Below are positions 13,222-22,531 of a stretch of 64,000 bases of DNA, one piece after another. Position numbers and translations under genes: made by a program. The stretch comes from Paenibacillus sp. FSL R7-0204. Its GTDB lineage: Bacteria > Bacillota > Bacilli > Paenibacillales > Paenibacillaceae. Location of the stretch: assembly GCF_038002225.1 (NCBI RefSeq), contig NZ_JBBOCA010000001.1, positions 62,001 to 126,000 on the forward strand. Reading direction: 5' to 3'. How positions within the stretch are numbered: the first letter of the stretch is position 1; each line of letters opens with the position of its first letter. The notes under the pieces were generated by a model. The model ran no database searches and was not told the DNA's origin. It saw only the letters and a program-made list of their open reading frames with translations.

Positions 13222-13250
13222 AGTATAGCTTACAGACAGGCAAAAATCAA
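13222..13250 (-). promoter_or_regulatory. Promoter of the SRP RNA gene
   Basis: TTGATT, 17 bases, TATACT on the minus strand directly before the RNA start. It is squeezed between the rpmE stop and the RNA gene. Confidence 0.8.
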
Positions 13251-13260
13251 CTATGCAATA

Positions 13261-13458
13261 TTAGATACCATATTTCTTCTTGAATCTGTCCACACGGCCG
13301 CCGGCATCCAGGAACTTCTGCTTACCGGTGAAGAACGGGTGACAGCTTGAGCAAATTTCGACCCGAAGCTCCTGTACTGTCGAGCCGGCTTCAAAAGTGT
13401 TGCCGCAAGCGCAGGTTACCTTCGTTACATTGTACTTGGGTTGAATGGTTGTTTGCAT
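13261..13458 (-). CDS. rpmE: 50S ribosomal protein L31, zinc-binding form
   Basis: The 65-residue protein is the zinc-containing L31 type, with CxC (CACG, residues 16-19) and CSSC near residue 35-38, and a basic C-terminus [10 protein letters not shown] chose the ATG of [10 protein letters not shown], seven bases after the ribosome site GAGGTGAG; a GTG four codons upstream overlaps that site and is unlikely. The zinc-free paralogue is usually elsewhere and Zur-controlled. Its neighbour order rho, rpmE is as in Bacillus, but a radical SAM gene lies between them here. Confidence 0.95.
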   Translation of the reverse strand: MQTTIQPKYNVTKVTCACGNTFEAGSTVQELRVEICSSCHPFFTGKQKFLDAGGRVDRFKKKYGI

Positions 13459-13524
13459 ATAAAATCTCACCTCTCACGCCCTAAGCCTCATGCGGGCCTA
13501 GAGTTATATGATTACGCAAGCTAC

Positions 13525-13554
13525 ATTCTAGCATGTGATGCCCAGGCTCTGCAA
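13525..13554 (-). promoter_or_regulatory. Promoter of rpmE
   Basis: TTGCAG, 18 bases, TAGAAT on the minus strand, about 60 bases before rpmE. An imperfect inverted repeat (AGGCCCGC and GGCTTAGGGC) lies in the leader and could serve feedback control, which is speculative. Confidence 0.65.
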
Positions 13555-13584
13555 TAGGCCAGCCGTTCTTAAAAAACCTAAAGC

Positions 13585-14862
13585 CTAAAGCTGCACTCTG
13601 CGCCGCTTGGCACGGGCCAGCTCAGCAGGGGGAACATGGGTGAAGGAACCAATTACAACCTCCGGGAGCTCCTCACGGAAGATCTCGAGCATGGTCTTCA
13701 TGCCAAGGATCTCGCCCCGTGCAGGGGGAATAAGCTCCAGATAGCTCTCCGGGTCAATATTGAGATTACGCATCTGAATGAGCTTAAGATCTGTACGTCT
13801 GACGAACTCCACCATCGCTTCAATTTCTTCCTCACGGTCTGTAACCCCCGGGAAAATCAAATAGTTAATGGAGGTATATACACCTTGGGAGACAGCGTAC
13901 TTCAGCGACTTCTCCACGTTAGCCAGCGTATATCCGCGAGGCTTGTAATAGGCGTTATAATGGTCATCCAGCGCGCTGATGGTACTAACCCGCATCAGAT
14001 CAAGACCGGCATCGACAATGCCGCGGATATGATCGCTTAAGCCCGCATTGGTGTTGATATTGATATAGCCCATATCGGTAATGGACCGGACTTCACGGAT
14101 AGATTCAATAATCAGCTTCGCCTGCGTAGAAGGCTCACCTTCACAGCCCTGTCCAAAGCTGACAATGGATTCCGGTGTCTTCAGGTGCTCCAGCATCACT
14201 TGCGATACTTCGTTCACTGCAGGGCGGAAGTTCATCCGTGTCTGCGGGGACACAAATCCGCTGTCATCGGGCTGTTCAGAGATACAACCGAAGCAACCGG
14301 CGTTGCAGGAGTACGAGACCGGAACAGCGCCTTCCCAGCGGCCAAGGAAGGTATTGGACGAGGTTAAGCATTCATATTCCAGCGCGCAGTTGGACAAGTG
14401 ATTATACAGACGGTTCTCCGGGTACTTGGCAGTCAGTTCGCCCACACCAGTCTTCACATCGTCCCGGTCGCAGTTAAGCGGGTTCCATTGCTCCGGATCA
14501 TCAGTAAGATCAGCCGCCACATAGAAACCGCCGTCCTTCCATACTACAGCGGAATATCCGAAGAGCGGAAGCTTGTAGGTCTTGTCTGTCTTGACGTAAC
14601 CGGGAAGGCACAGACGGGTGTATCCCTGCGGCAGCAAGGCTCCGACAGCCTGCGAACCTGCCGGCAGGGGCAGCATCTCACCGGTCTCCGGATTCATCCC
14701 AATCGCCCGGGTGCTCGGGAGCCCGACCAGCGTGGCCCCCTCAGGCAGCGGAACCAGCTCTTCCTCCAGTATCTCAACGATCATATCGCCACTGCGGGCC
14801 AGGCCATACAGCTCGGGATGATCATATACGTTTCCTTGTTCGTCGGCATATACCAAATACAT
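13585..14862 (-). CDS. Uncharacterised radical SAM protein
   Basis: The 425-residue protein carries a CX3CX2C iron-sulfur motif (CNAGCFGC, C186, C190, C193), later a glycine-rich SAM-binding segment (SFGQGCEGEPS near residue 245) and a beta-barrel pattern through about residue 400. It has a non-catalytic N-terminal region of about 180 residues with several proline-rich segments. I do not recognise the substrate, and there is no SPASM cysteine cluster at the C-terminus. The stop of rho is only 25 bases upstream, so it is probably co-transcribed with rho. It may modify a translation or transcription component or a small molecule; that is inference from context only. Confidence 0.85.
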   Translation of the reverse strand: MYLVYADEQGNVYDHPELYGLARSGDMIVEILEEELVPLPEGATLVGLPSTRAIGMNPETGEMLPLPAGSQAVGALLPQGYTRLCLPGYVKTDKTYKLPLFGYSAVVWKDGGFYVAADLTDDPEQWNPLNCDRDDVKTGVGELTAKYPENRLYNHLSNCALEYECLTSSNTFLGRWEGAVPVSYSCNAGCFGCISEQPDDSGFVSPQTRMNFRPAVNEVSQVMLEHLKTPESIVSFGQGCEGEPSTQAKLIIESIREVRSITDMGYININTNAGLSDHIRGIVDAGLDLMRVSTISALDDHYNAYYKPRGYTLANVEKSLKYAVSQGVYTSINYLIFPGVTDREEEIEAMVEFVRRTDLKLIQMRNLNIDPESYLELIPPARGEILGMKTMLEIFREELPEVVIGSFTHVPPAELARAKRRRVQL

Positions 14863-14887
14863 GTTATTCTCCTCTTGTTATCTATTC

Positions 14888-16246
14888 TCAGGTAGTCGGC
14901 ACAGTAGGCGCCTTGGGACGTGTGGTGCGGCGGGCGGACGAGCCGCTGTTCGAGGTACCGCCTTTGCTGGCCGTACCGCTTGCTGACGAGGAATCCTTGC
15001 CTCCAGCCACATCGAAGGAGGCCAGGAACTCCGCATTCGTCTTGCTGTCACGCAGCTTCTTCAGGAATCCTTCTACGAAGTCATAGGATTCATTCATATT
15101 TTTACGGATCGACCAGATTGTATCCAGCTCTTCCTTGCTAAGCAATACTTCTTCACGGCGCGTACCCGAACGGCGGATATCAATTGCCGGGAAGATCCGG
15201 CGTTCAGCCAGCTTCCGGTCCAGATGGAGCTCCATATTCCCTGTACCCTTGAATTCCTCATAAATAATGTCATCCATCCGTGATCCGGTATCAATCAGTG
15301 CGGTGGCAAGAATAGTTAAGCTGCCGCCTTCCTCCACGTTACGTGCGGAACCGAAGAACCGTTTTGGCCGATGGAACGCGGCAGGATCAATCCCTCCGCT
15401 AAGTGTCCGGCCGGATGGCGGAACTACGAGATTGTAGGCACGGGCAAGACGGGTAATGCTGTCCAGCAGAATGACAACATCCTTCTTGTGCTCTACCAGG
15501 CGCAGCGCACGCTGGAGTACAAGCTCTGCCACTTTGATATGATTCTCCGGCAGCTCGTCAAATGTCGAAGCCACTACCTCACCTTTAACCGAACGCTGCA
15601 TATCTGTTACTTCCTCGGGACGTTCATCGATCAGCAGAACAAACAGTGCAATCTCGGGATTGTTCGTAGAGATACTGTTGGCAATTTCTTTGAGGAGGAG
15701 CGTCTTCCCTGCTTTGGGAGGTGCCACAATCAAACCGCGCTGCCCCAGACCTACAGGAGCAAGCAAATCCATGATACGGGTCGACAAATGGGTTGGGGAT
15801 GTTTCGAGCGGCAGCTTATCTTGCGGATAAAGCGGCGTAAGCGCCGGAAAATGTAACCGTTCAGCTGCAGTTGCCGGGTTCTCGCCATTGACGGCATTCA
15901 CCTGCAAGAGTCCGAAATAGCGTTCGTTCTCCTTCGGCGTCCGGCATTTCCCGGAGACCAGGTCACCGCTTCTAAGGTCGAACTTGCGGATCTGCGATGC
16001 GGAGATATAGATATCCTCTGCACTCGGCAAGTAGTTAATCGGCCGAAGGAAGCCATAGCCTTCCGGCAGAATCTCAAGCACACCTTCCATAAACATTAGA
16101 CCGCTCTGCTCTGCCTGTGCTCTAAGAATAGCGAAGATTAACTCCCGCTTCTTAAGCGTTCCGTAATAAGGAATCTGGTATTTCTTGGCAAGCTTATACA
16201 GATCGGTAAGCTTCATTTCTTCCAGATCGGAAATTTGAAGATCCAT
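14888..16246 (-). CDS. rho: Transcription termination factor Rho
   Basis: Rho is the hexameric RNA helicase that terminates transcription. The 452-residue protein has the N-terminal Rho domain ([20 protein letters not shown]), the RNA-binding cold-shock-like domain with YGFLRP (residues 63-68), Walker A APPKAGKT near residue 175 and Walker [11 protein letters not shown] near 258. It ends in a low-complexity Ser/Gly/Thr tail from about residue 420 with a basic stretch RRTTRPK. This is longer than the roughly 427 residues of the Bacillus protein. The murA-rho intergenic region of 145 bases contains interlocking inverted repeats; see findings. Confidence 0.97.
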   Translation of the reverse strand: MDLQISDLEEMKLTDLYKLAKKYQIPYYGTLKKRELIFAILRAQAEQSGLMFMEGVLEILPEGYGFLRPINYLPSAEDIYISASQIRKFDLRSGDLVSGKCRTPKENERYFGLLQVNAVNGENPATAAERLHFPALTPLYPQDKLPLETSPTHLSTRIMDLLAPVGLGQRGLIVAPPKAGKTLLLKEIANSISTNNPEIALFVLLIDERPEEVTDMQRSVKGEVVASTFDELPENHIKVAELVLQRALRLVEHKKDVVILLDSITRLARAYNLVVPPSGRTLSGGIDPAAFHRPKRFFGSARNVEEGGSLTILATALIDTGSRMDDIIYEEFKGTGNMELHLDRKLAERRIFPAIDIRRSGTRREEVLLSKEELDTIWSIRKNMNESYDFVEGFLKKLRDSKTNAEFLASFDVAGGKDSSSASGTASKGGTSNSGSSARRTTRPKAPTVPTT

Positions 16247-16391
16247 GTGCTATAACCACCTATTCAATTTGTGTATGATGAGTTCTAAACTATGAGTCTA
16301 TGAAAATGCTTATTAGGATAGGATTACCCGAATTGGAAGGAGATATGCACTGAGCAGCCAATTTCCGCCCTTGCCAATCCGGGTATTCTCC

Positions 16392-17645
16392 TTATTCGTT
16401 CTCGCGCCAGACATCGGCTCCCAAACTGCGAAGATTACTTACGAGGTTGTCATAACCGCGGTCAATATACTCTACACCTGTCACTTCGGTGATGCCTTCT
16501 TCAACAGTCAGACCGGCAATCACCAGGGCTGCGCCTGCACGGAGATCAGCAGCCTTCACTTTGGCTGCATTCAGCGGACCGCCTTCAATGATTGCAGAAC
16601 GTCCTTCTACACGAATCTTAGCGCCCATGCGAACCAATTCAGGAACATGCTTGAACCGGTTGCTGTAGACGAAATCGCTCAGGACGCTAACGCCTTCAGC
16701 CTGAGTCAGCATACTCGTCATTGGAGATTGCAGATCAGTTGCGAAACCGGGATAGATCAGCGCCTTGACATCCGCGTGCTGGTACTTGGCCTTGCCGATC
16801 ACCCGGATACTCTCATCCAGTTCTTCTATATCTACTCCCATTTCCAGCAGCTTGGCAGTGAGCGCCTCCAGATGCTTGGGAATCACGTTATCAATTAAGA
16901 CATTACCCCGCGTAGCCGCAGCGGCAATCATGTATGTTCCAGCCTGAATACGGTCAGGAATGATCGAATGGCGGCAGCCGTGCATTTCACTTACGCCTTC
17001 AATCCGGATCGTTTCGGTACCGGCGCCCTTAATAACAGCGCCCATGGAGTTGAGCAGGGTAGCTACATCTATAATCTCAGGCTCTTTAGCCGCATTTTCA
17101 ATAATTGTAGAGCCTTTGGCACGGGAGGCCGCGAGCATAATATTAATGGTGGCACCGACACTGGATACATCCAGATAGATCTTGGCACCGCGCAGTTCTT
17201 TAGCATACAGGTGAATCGAGCCATGGTCATTGGTAACAGTCGCACCAAGCGCCTCAAAGCCTTTGATATGCTGGTCAATCGGACGGGGCTCAAAATTACA
17301 GCCGCCGGGTAATCCAATGGTCGCTTCCTTAAACCGGCCCAAAAGTGCGCCCATCATATAATAAGAGGCCCGGAGCTTCTTCACCGGTCCGTTAGGCATA
17401 GGAATGGATACGATACGGGAGGGATTAATTCTCATTTGGCTGCCTGTCCAAGACACGCTCGCGCCAAGCTCCTCCAGAATTTCGGAGTAAACGGCTACAT
17501 CGCTAAGTGCAGGCAAATTATCCAGCACAACTTCAGACTCCGCCAAAATTGCTGCAGGAATAAGCGCAATGGCGCTATTCTTTGCTCCGCTGATGGTAAC
17601 AACGCCCTCTAGCGGACGTCCGCCGCCAATCATTAATTTTTCCAT
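16392..17645 (-). CDS. murA: UDP-N-acetylglucosamine 1-carboxyvinyltransferase
   Basis: MurA makes the first committed step of peptidoglycan synthesis, transferring enolpyruvate from PEP to UDP-GlcNAc, and is the fosfomycin target. The 417-residue protein has the active-site lysine in SGAKNS (K22) and the catalytic loop [13 protein letters not shown] with C116, so it should be fosfomycin-sensitive. Firmicutes usually have two copies; position between fba and rho matches the second Bacillus copy (murAB/murZ). No terminator follows, so transcription may continue into rho. Confidence 0.96.
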   Translation of the reverse strand: MEKLMIGGGRPLEGVVTISGAKNSAIALIPAAILAESEVVLDNLPALSDVAVYSEILEELGASVSWTGSQMRINPSRIVSIPMPNGPVKKLRASYYMMGALLGRFKEATIGLPGGCNFEPRPIDQHIKGFEALGATVTNDHGSIHLYAKELRGAKIYLDVSSVGATINIMLAASRAKGSTIIENAAKEPEIIDVATLLNSMGAVIKGAGTETIRIEGVSEMHGCRHSIIPDRIQAGTYMIAAAATRGNVLIDNVIPKHLEALTAKLLEMGVDIEELDESIRVIGKAKYQHADVKALIYPGFATDLQSPMTSMLTQAEGVSVLSDFVYSNRFKHVPELVRMGAKIRVEGRSAIIEGGPLNAAKVKAADLRAGAALVIAGLTVEEGITEVTGVEYIDRGYDNLVSNLRSLGADVWRENE

Positions 17646-17737
17646 AAATTTATCTGGTTCCCCCTACGTGTATTGCAGCTTGTTGTGGCAATACCAGTTG
17701 TGGCTTAAGGTGACATAAGGACTGGTGATTAGAAGAA

Positions 17738-17780
17738 GAAACGGCTGCGCCGTCCTTACCTGAAGGACGGCACCCGTTTC
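17738..17780 (-). repeat. Palindromic GAAACGG repeat, also terminator-like, between fba and murA
   Basis: An imperfect palindrome with GAAACGG and CCGTTTC ends and an inner GCCGTCCTT/AAGGACGGC stem. On the minus strand it follows fba and could act as a terminator, though the T tract is poor. It belongs to the family also seen at 24069, 48274 and 61824. Confidence 0.7.
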
Positions 17781-17832
17781 TGAGGAAAACGAAATGGCTT
17801 GTGCGGAAAAACGTTATGCGGCAGGGTAATAC

Positions 17833-18687
17833 TTAGGCTTTGTTACTGGATCCGAATTCGCGGATTTTGCCGATAACAGTCTGCTTGATAGCATCGCGGC
17901 CTGGTGCGATGAATGTACGCGGATCGTAAGCATCCGGCTTAGCAGCAAGAACTTCGCGGACAACCTTAGCGAACGCGATTTGGTTCTCAGTGTTAACGTT
18001 AATCTTGGAAGTACCCAGGGAGATGGATTTCTGAATGTCATGTACCGGGATACCAGTACCGCCGTGAAGTACAAGCGGAAGGTTAACCGCATCGCGGATT
18101 TCTTCCATTTCCTTGAATCCAAGGTTTGGTTCGCCCAGGTAAGGACCGTGTACGGAACCCAGTGCAGGAGCCAGAGTGTCGATGCCTGTTTCTTTAACGA
18201 TGCGTACGCATTCGTTAAGGTCAGCGTATTGGATGCCGCCGATAACGTCATCTTCCTGTCCGCCTACAGTACCAACTTCTGCTTCTACAGAAACACCTTT
18301 AGCGTGAGCATAGTCAACGACTTTTTTAGTCATTTCAATGTTCTCGTCGATTGGGTGGTGGGAGCCGTCGATCATTACGGAAGTGAAGCCGGCATCGATA
18401 GCATCTTTACATTTGTCAAAGCTTGAACCGTGGTCCAAGTGGATGGCTACAGGAACGGTGATTTTCATGTCATGAATAAGACCTTCAACCATCTTAACTA
18501 CTGTGTAAAAGCCGCCCATGTGACGAGCTGCGCCTTCGGATACGCCAAGGATTACCGGTGACTTCTCTTCTTCTGCTGCACCAAGAATCGCTTGCGTCCA
18601 CTCCAGGTTATTGATGTTGAACTGGCCAACTGCATATTTTCCTTCAAGTGCTTTGGTCAACATGTCTGTCATAGATACTAATGGCAT
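17833..18687 (-). CDS. fba: Class II fructose-1,6-bisphosphate aldolase
   Basis: The zinc-dependent aldolase of glycolysis and gluconeogenesis. The 284-residue protein has the catalytic and zinc residues in HLDHG (H83, D85, H86), the [10 protein letters not shown] segment, the zinc-binding HGGTG and the NVNTENQ phosphate site near the C-terminus. It is the usual family length. An AGGAGG ribosome site lies close to the ATG. Order spo0F-fba-murA agrees with Bacillus except for the missing transaldolase and glpX genes. Confidence 0.97.
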   Translation of the reverse strand: MPLVSMTDMLTKALEGKYAVGQFNINNLEWTQAILGAAEEEKSPVILGVSEGAARHMGGFYTVVKMVEGLIHDMKITVPVAIHLDHGSSFDKCKDAIDAGFTSVMIDGSHHPIDENIEMTKKVVDYAHAKGVSVEAEVGTVGGQEDDVIGGIQYADLNECVRIVKETGIDTLAPALGSVHGPYLGEPNLGFKEMEEIRDAVNLPLVLHGGTGIPVHDIQKSISLGTSKINVNTENQIAFAKVVREVLAAKPDAYDPRTFIAPGRDAIKQTVIGKIREFGSSNKA

Positions 18688-18746
18688 GGTTTCAATCCTC
18701 CTAAAATATTGGGTTGCTTATATAAGCCGACATCACATACAGGCCT

Positions 18747-18755
18747 ATTATAGCA
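18747..18755 (-). promoter_or_regulatory. Extended -10 promoter of fba
   Basis: TGCTATAAT on the minus strand, about 60 bases before the fba start. The -35 region at the right distance is poor (TTAGTA-like), which fits an extended -10 promoter. Confidence 0.6.
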
Positions 18756-18785
18756 CATCCTGTGTTAAATACTAAATAGGATACA

Positions 18786-18807
18786 CAAAAAAATGTCCCG
18801 GTGGGAC
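18786..18807 (-). terminator. Terminator after spo0F
   Basis: A GTCCC/GGGAC stem with a three-base loop followed by A and T7 on the minus strand. It lies 86 bases after the spo0F stop. Confidence 0.8.
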
Positions 18808-18892
18808 GATATTCAGCCAACCCTTTGCCGGCGGATCATTTGCTCATTTTAGCGTATCCATAACAGGATGTCCCCAAACTATAATTTCTAAG

Positions 18893-19279
18893 CTAGCTGC
18901 ATTGATCTACTGATTTGTTGTGCAGGTGCATATTGACGGCAACACGCATCTCATCGATATCGAACGGCTTGGTAAAATGCATCAGGGCCCCCAGCTTCGT
19001 CGCTTCCTTAATCATGTCCAGCTCTCCGTAGGCCGTCATCATAATGACCTTGATCGCCGGATTAAGCTCCTTCAGATGCTTGAGAATCTCGAGTCCGTCC
19101 ATCCCCGGAATTTTCATATCCAACAAAACCATATCCGGCGATTCGTTCCTGACAATGTCCAGTGCCAGTTTCCCGTTAGCTGCCTGAAAGGTGGCATAAC
19201 CTTCACTATTGAATACTTCCATGAGAAGAATCCGGATTCCATTCTGATCGTCGACGATTAACACTTTCTTCTTTTCCAT
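18893..19279 (-). CDS. spo0F: Sporulation phosphorelay response regulator Spo0F
   Basis: Spo0F takes phosphate from sporulation kinases and passes it via Spo0B to Spo0A. It is a single receiver domain of 128 residues with no output domain. The acidic pocket (D10, D11), phosphoacceptor D54, T82 and K104 are all in their Spo0F positions. It is placed between pyrG and fba as in Bacillus. A near-perfect sigma-H promoter precedes it, agreeing with early-sporulation induction. A candidate kinase is encoded in the same window at 42644-44974. Confidence 0.96.
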   Translation of the reverse strand: MEKKKVLIVDDQNGIRILLMEVFNSEGYATFQAANGKLALDIVRNESPDMVLLDMKIPGMDGLEILKHLKELNPAIKVIMMTAYGELDMIKEATKLGALMHFTKPFDIDEMRVAVNMHLHNKSVDQCS

Positions 19280-19371
19280 ACGATACCCTCCCAGAGTTTA
19301 AGGCAGATTGTCCATACCGCGCCCTCTCAACAGCTAACGGCCCCGCTTCAACTTAGTCTATACGAAACCTA

Positions 19372-19400
19372 TTATTCGTGGTTTGCAGCCAAAATCCTGC
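19372..19400 (-). promoter_or_regulatory. Sigma-H-type promoter of spo0F
   Basis: On the minus strand GCAGGATTT, 12 bases, ACGAATAA. This fits the sigma-H consensus RNAGGAWWW-N11-12-RNGAATWW at every fixed position. It lies about 93 bases before the spo0F start. Confidence 0.75.
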
Positions 19401-19448
19401 TAATTGGCTAAAATGCGTAAATCTATGCCATATAAAGGAGGATTTCCG

Positions 19449-19571
19449 GTGAAAAAGCGGGAATACAGTCCCCTTGCCTTCCGGGAGCTATTGTGCAAAG
19501 GAGATGTTTTCAAAAAAGAAGCCCCCGTACCGGGAGCTCCCACAGGCCTGTCCGGCCTAGTCATTCTATAG
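19449..19571 (+). CDS. Possible 40-residue small protein next to pyrG
   Basis: A GTG start lies seven bases after a perfect AAAGGAGG ribosome site (19434-19441). The frame runs 40 codons (begins VKKREYSPLAFRELLCKGDVF, truncated here to VKKREYSPLAF and on) to TAG at 19569-19571, directly abutting the pyrG stop on the other strand. It overlaps the pyrG terminator hairpin. No promoter of good quality is visible, and I recognise no family. The strong ribosome site is the only real support; it may be a true small gene or chance. Confidence 0.4.
   Translation: MKKREYSPLAFRELLCKGDVFKKEAPVPGAPTGLSGLVIL
19512..19538 (-). terminator. Terminator after pyrG
   Basis: AGCTCCC pairs with GGGGGCT around a five-base loop, followed by TCT6 on the minus strand. 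It starts 34 bases after the pyrG stop. Confidence 0.8.
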
Positions 19572-21191
<1,620 letters not shown>

Positions 21192-21384
21192 CTAAATAAA
21201 GTCCAGAAATTCAGGGGACGCTTGCCCCTTATCGTATCCCTTTTTTCCATCATCCAACCGGGGAACCCGAAAGTTGCTTCCACCCGCCAAAATACAAGGC
21301 CGTCAGCCTGGAAATCGCGGAAAACCGCAGCTTCTTGGCATACAAATGAAGCGAAGCCTATTCCTTCTTATCTTGTAAAAAAAC

Positions 21385-21455
21385 AAAAAAGTGACACCCG
21401 TAGACCCGGGGCACTTTTTATTTTAGAAAACAATATTAACTTTCATTATAAGCCC
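21385..21455 (-). promoter_or_regulatory. CTP-responsive attenuator in the pyrG leader
   Basis: The predicted transcript starts GGGCTT at 21455, then about 36 bases on a hairpin forms from AAAAAGTGCCCCG and CGGGTGTCACTTTTTT, ending in a T-run. In Bacillus pyrG, low CTP makes polymerase stutter after GGG and add extra G, which pair with a pyrimidine run in the terminator and block it. The CCCC run in the 5' arm here could play that part. Confidence 0.78.
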
Positions 21456-21462
21456 ATGCAAT

Positions 21463-21492
21463 AGTTTACTCTGAGCGTCCCGCCCCTGTCAA
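21463..21492 (-). promoter_or_regulatory. Sigma-A promoter of pyrG
   Basis: TTGACA, 18 bases, TAAACT on the minus strand; seven bases later the transcript would start GGGC, the required initiating sequence for CTP control. Confidence 0.85.
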
Positions 21493-21522
21493 GGGAGGAA
21501 TTGCGCCGCTGCACAGACTGTT

Positions 21523-22086
21523 CTAATATTTATCTTCCTCGTCCTCATCGTCGGCATCGTCTTCTTCGCCGTCTTCGGAATCTTCATCATCCGATTCGTC
21601 TTCGTCAATGTCGTCTTCATCGATGACTACATCTTCGTCAACTTCCTCTTCGCTGTCGTCGTCGGAATAGAGGTCGTCGCGATCTTCGTCAATCGCATCG
21701 AAATCCTCTTCCTCAGCAGCATAATTCTCTTCTTCATCGGTAAAGTCGTCATCTTCCAGATCGTCGTCTTCATCGTTGATGATCCGCACACGCTTGGTGT
21801 TGCCGACAGGGTCGTCGGAGCGTTCGAGCGGGTACCAGCGCTTCAATCCCCACAGATTGGTTCCGACACAGGCAAAACGTCCGTCAATATTAATCTCGGT
21901 ATATAGCTGGGCGATCGTATCTTGGCTCTCTTGATCGGTCAACCCGCGCAGCTTGGCAACCTCCACCATCAGATCACGGTAGTAGTAAGGCGTATTGGCT
22001 GCCTTAAGCACCAGGAAGGCCAGGTCTACCATCGGCATTTCTTTTACTTTCTCAGGGTCCAGCTTTAAATTGAGTGGCGTACTCAC
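21523..22086 (-). CDS. rpoE: DNA-directed RNA polymerase delta subunit
   Basis: The delta subunit is a Gram-positive polymerase accessory protein that helps recycling and promoter sensitivity. The N-terminal winged-helix domain (STPLNLKLDPEKVKEMPMVD to WGLKRWYPLE) covers about 90 residues; the remainder is a nearly uninterrupted Asp/Glu tail of almost 100 residues, longest near the end. I start at GTG (giving M-STPLNLKL) because GAGAGGAAG lies nine bases before it; an ATG eight codons upstream would place the ribosome site inside the gene. Lies between argS and pyrG, as in Bacillus apart from the inserted protease gene. Confidence 0.95.
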   Translation of the reverse strand: MSTPLNLKLDPEKVKEMPMVDLAFLVLKAANTPYYYRDLMVEVAKLRGLTDQESQDTIAQLYTEINIDGRFACVGTNLWGLKRWYPLERSDDPVGNTKRVRIINDEDDDLEDDDFTDEEENYAAEEEDFDAIDEDRDDLYSDDDSEEEVDEDVVIDEDDIDEDESDDEDSEDGEEDDADDEDEEDKY

Positions 22087-22299
22087 TAAAGGACACTTCC
22101 TCTCACGCATTGTTCACATTCAATCATGCTTCATTCATGATATCCATTAACAAAACTAAGTAAAACCTATTTGCGGGTAAATTGCAAGTCTATTGCAGCA
22201 AGATCAGGGAAACAGATTCTGCGGTCCTGCCGCTGGAAGAAGGCTTGTCCGCCTGGACAGGGCAATAAATGGGATGAGCATGATGAGACTTATATTCCC

Positions 22300-22326
22300 A
22301 AAAAGGCGGAGGGGTTACCCCTCCGC
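22300..22326 (-). terminator. Strong terminator hairpin with no obvious gene
   Basis: A perfect GCGGAGGGG/CCCCTCCGC stem with a three-base loop and T5 follows on the minus strand. No minus-strand gene ends just upstream of it. The rest of the 22087-22531 gap holds the rpoE upstream region and the protease leader, without a gene that I can support. Confidence 0.65.
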
Positions 22327-22531
22327 GCATGACTGTATCCACGCCAAGGATCGGCTCCTTACGGGATGTTGCAGGGCGCCTCGCGGTTCCCTCTGTTTAT
22401 TTTATGTAAACTCCAGCCTTTTGACACGATGGGCAGCCCATTTCGTTAAAAAAGGGCAAGTTCCCATTCGGACGCCATCCCCCTTTCATACAATATGGCA
22501 GCACGGCACCGAGGAGGGGACGGCGTAACCT

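Noticed and set aside
22193..22528. A 111-codon plus-strand frame before the protease gene
   Set aside because: It lacks a ribosome site, includes a stable hairpin, and its composition is rich in Arg, Pro and Cys like non-coding frames.
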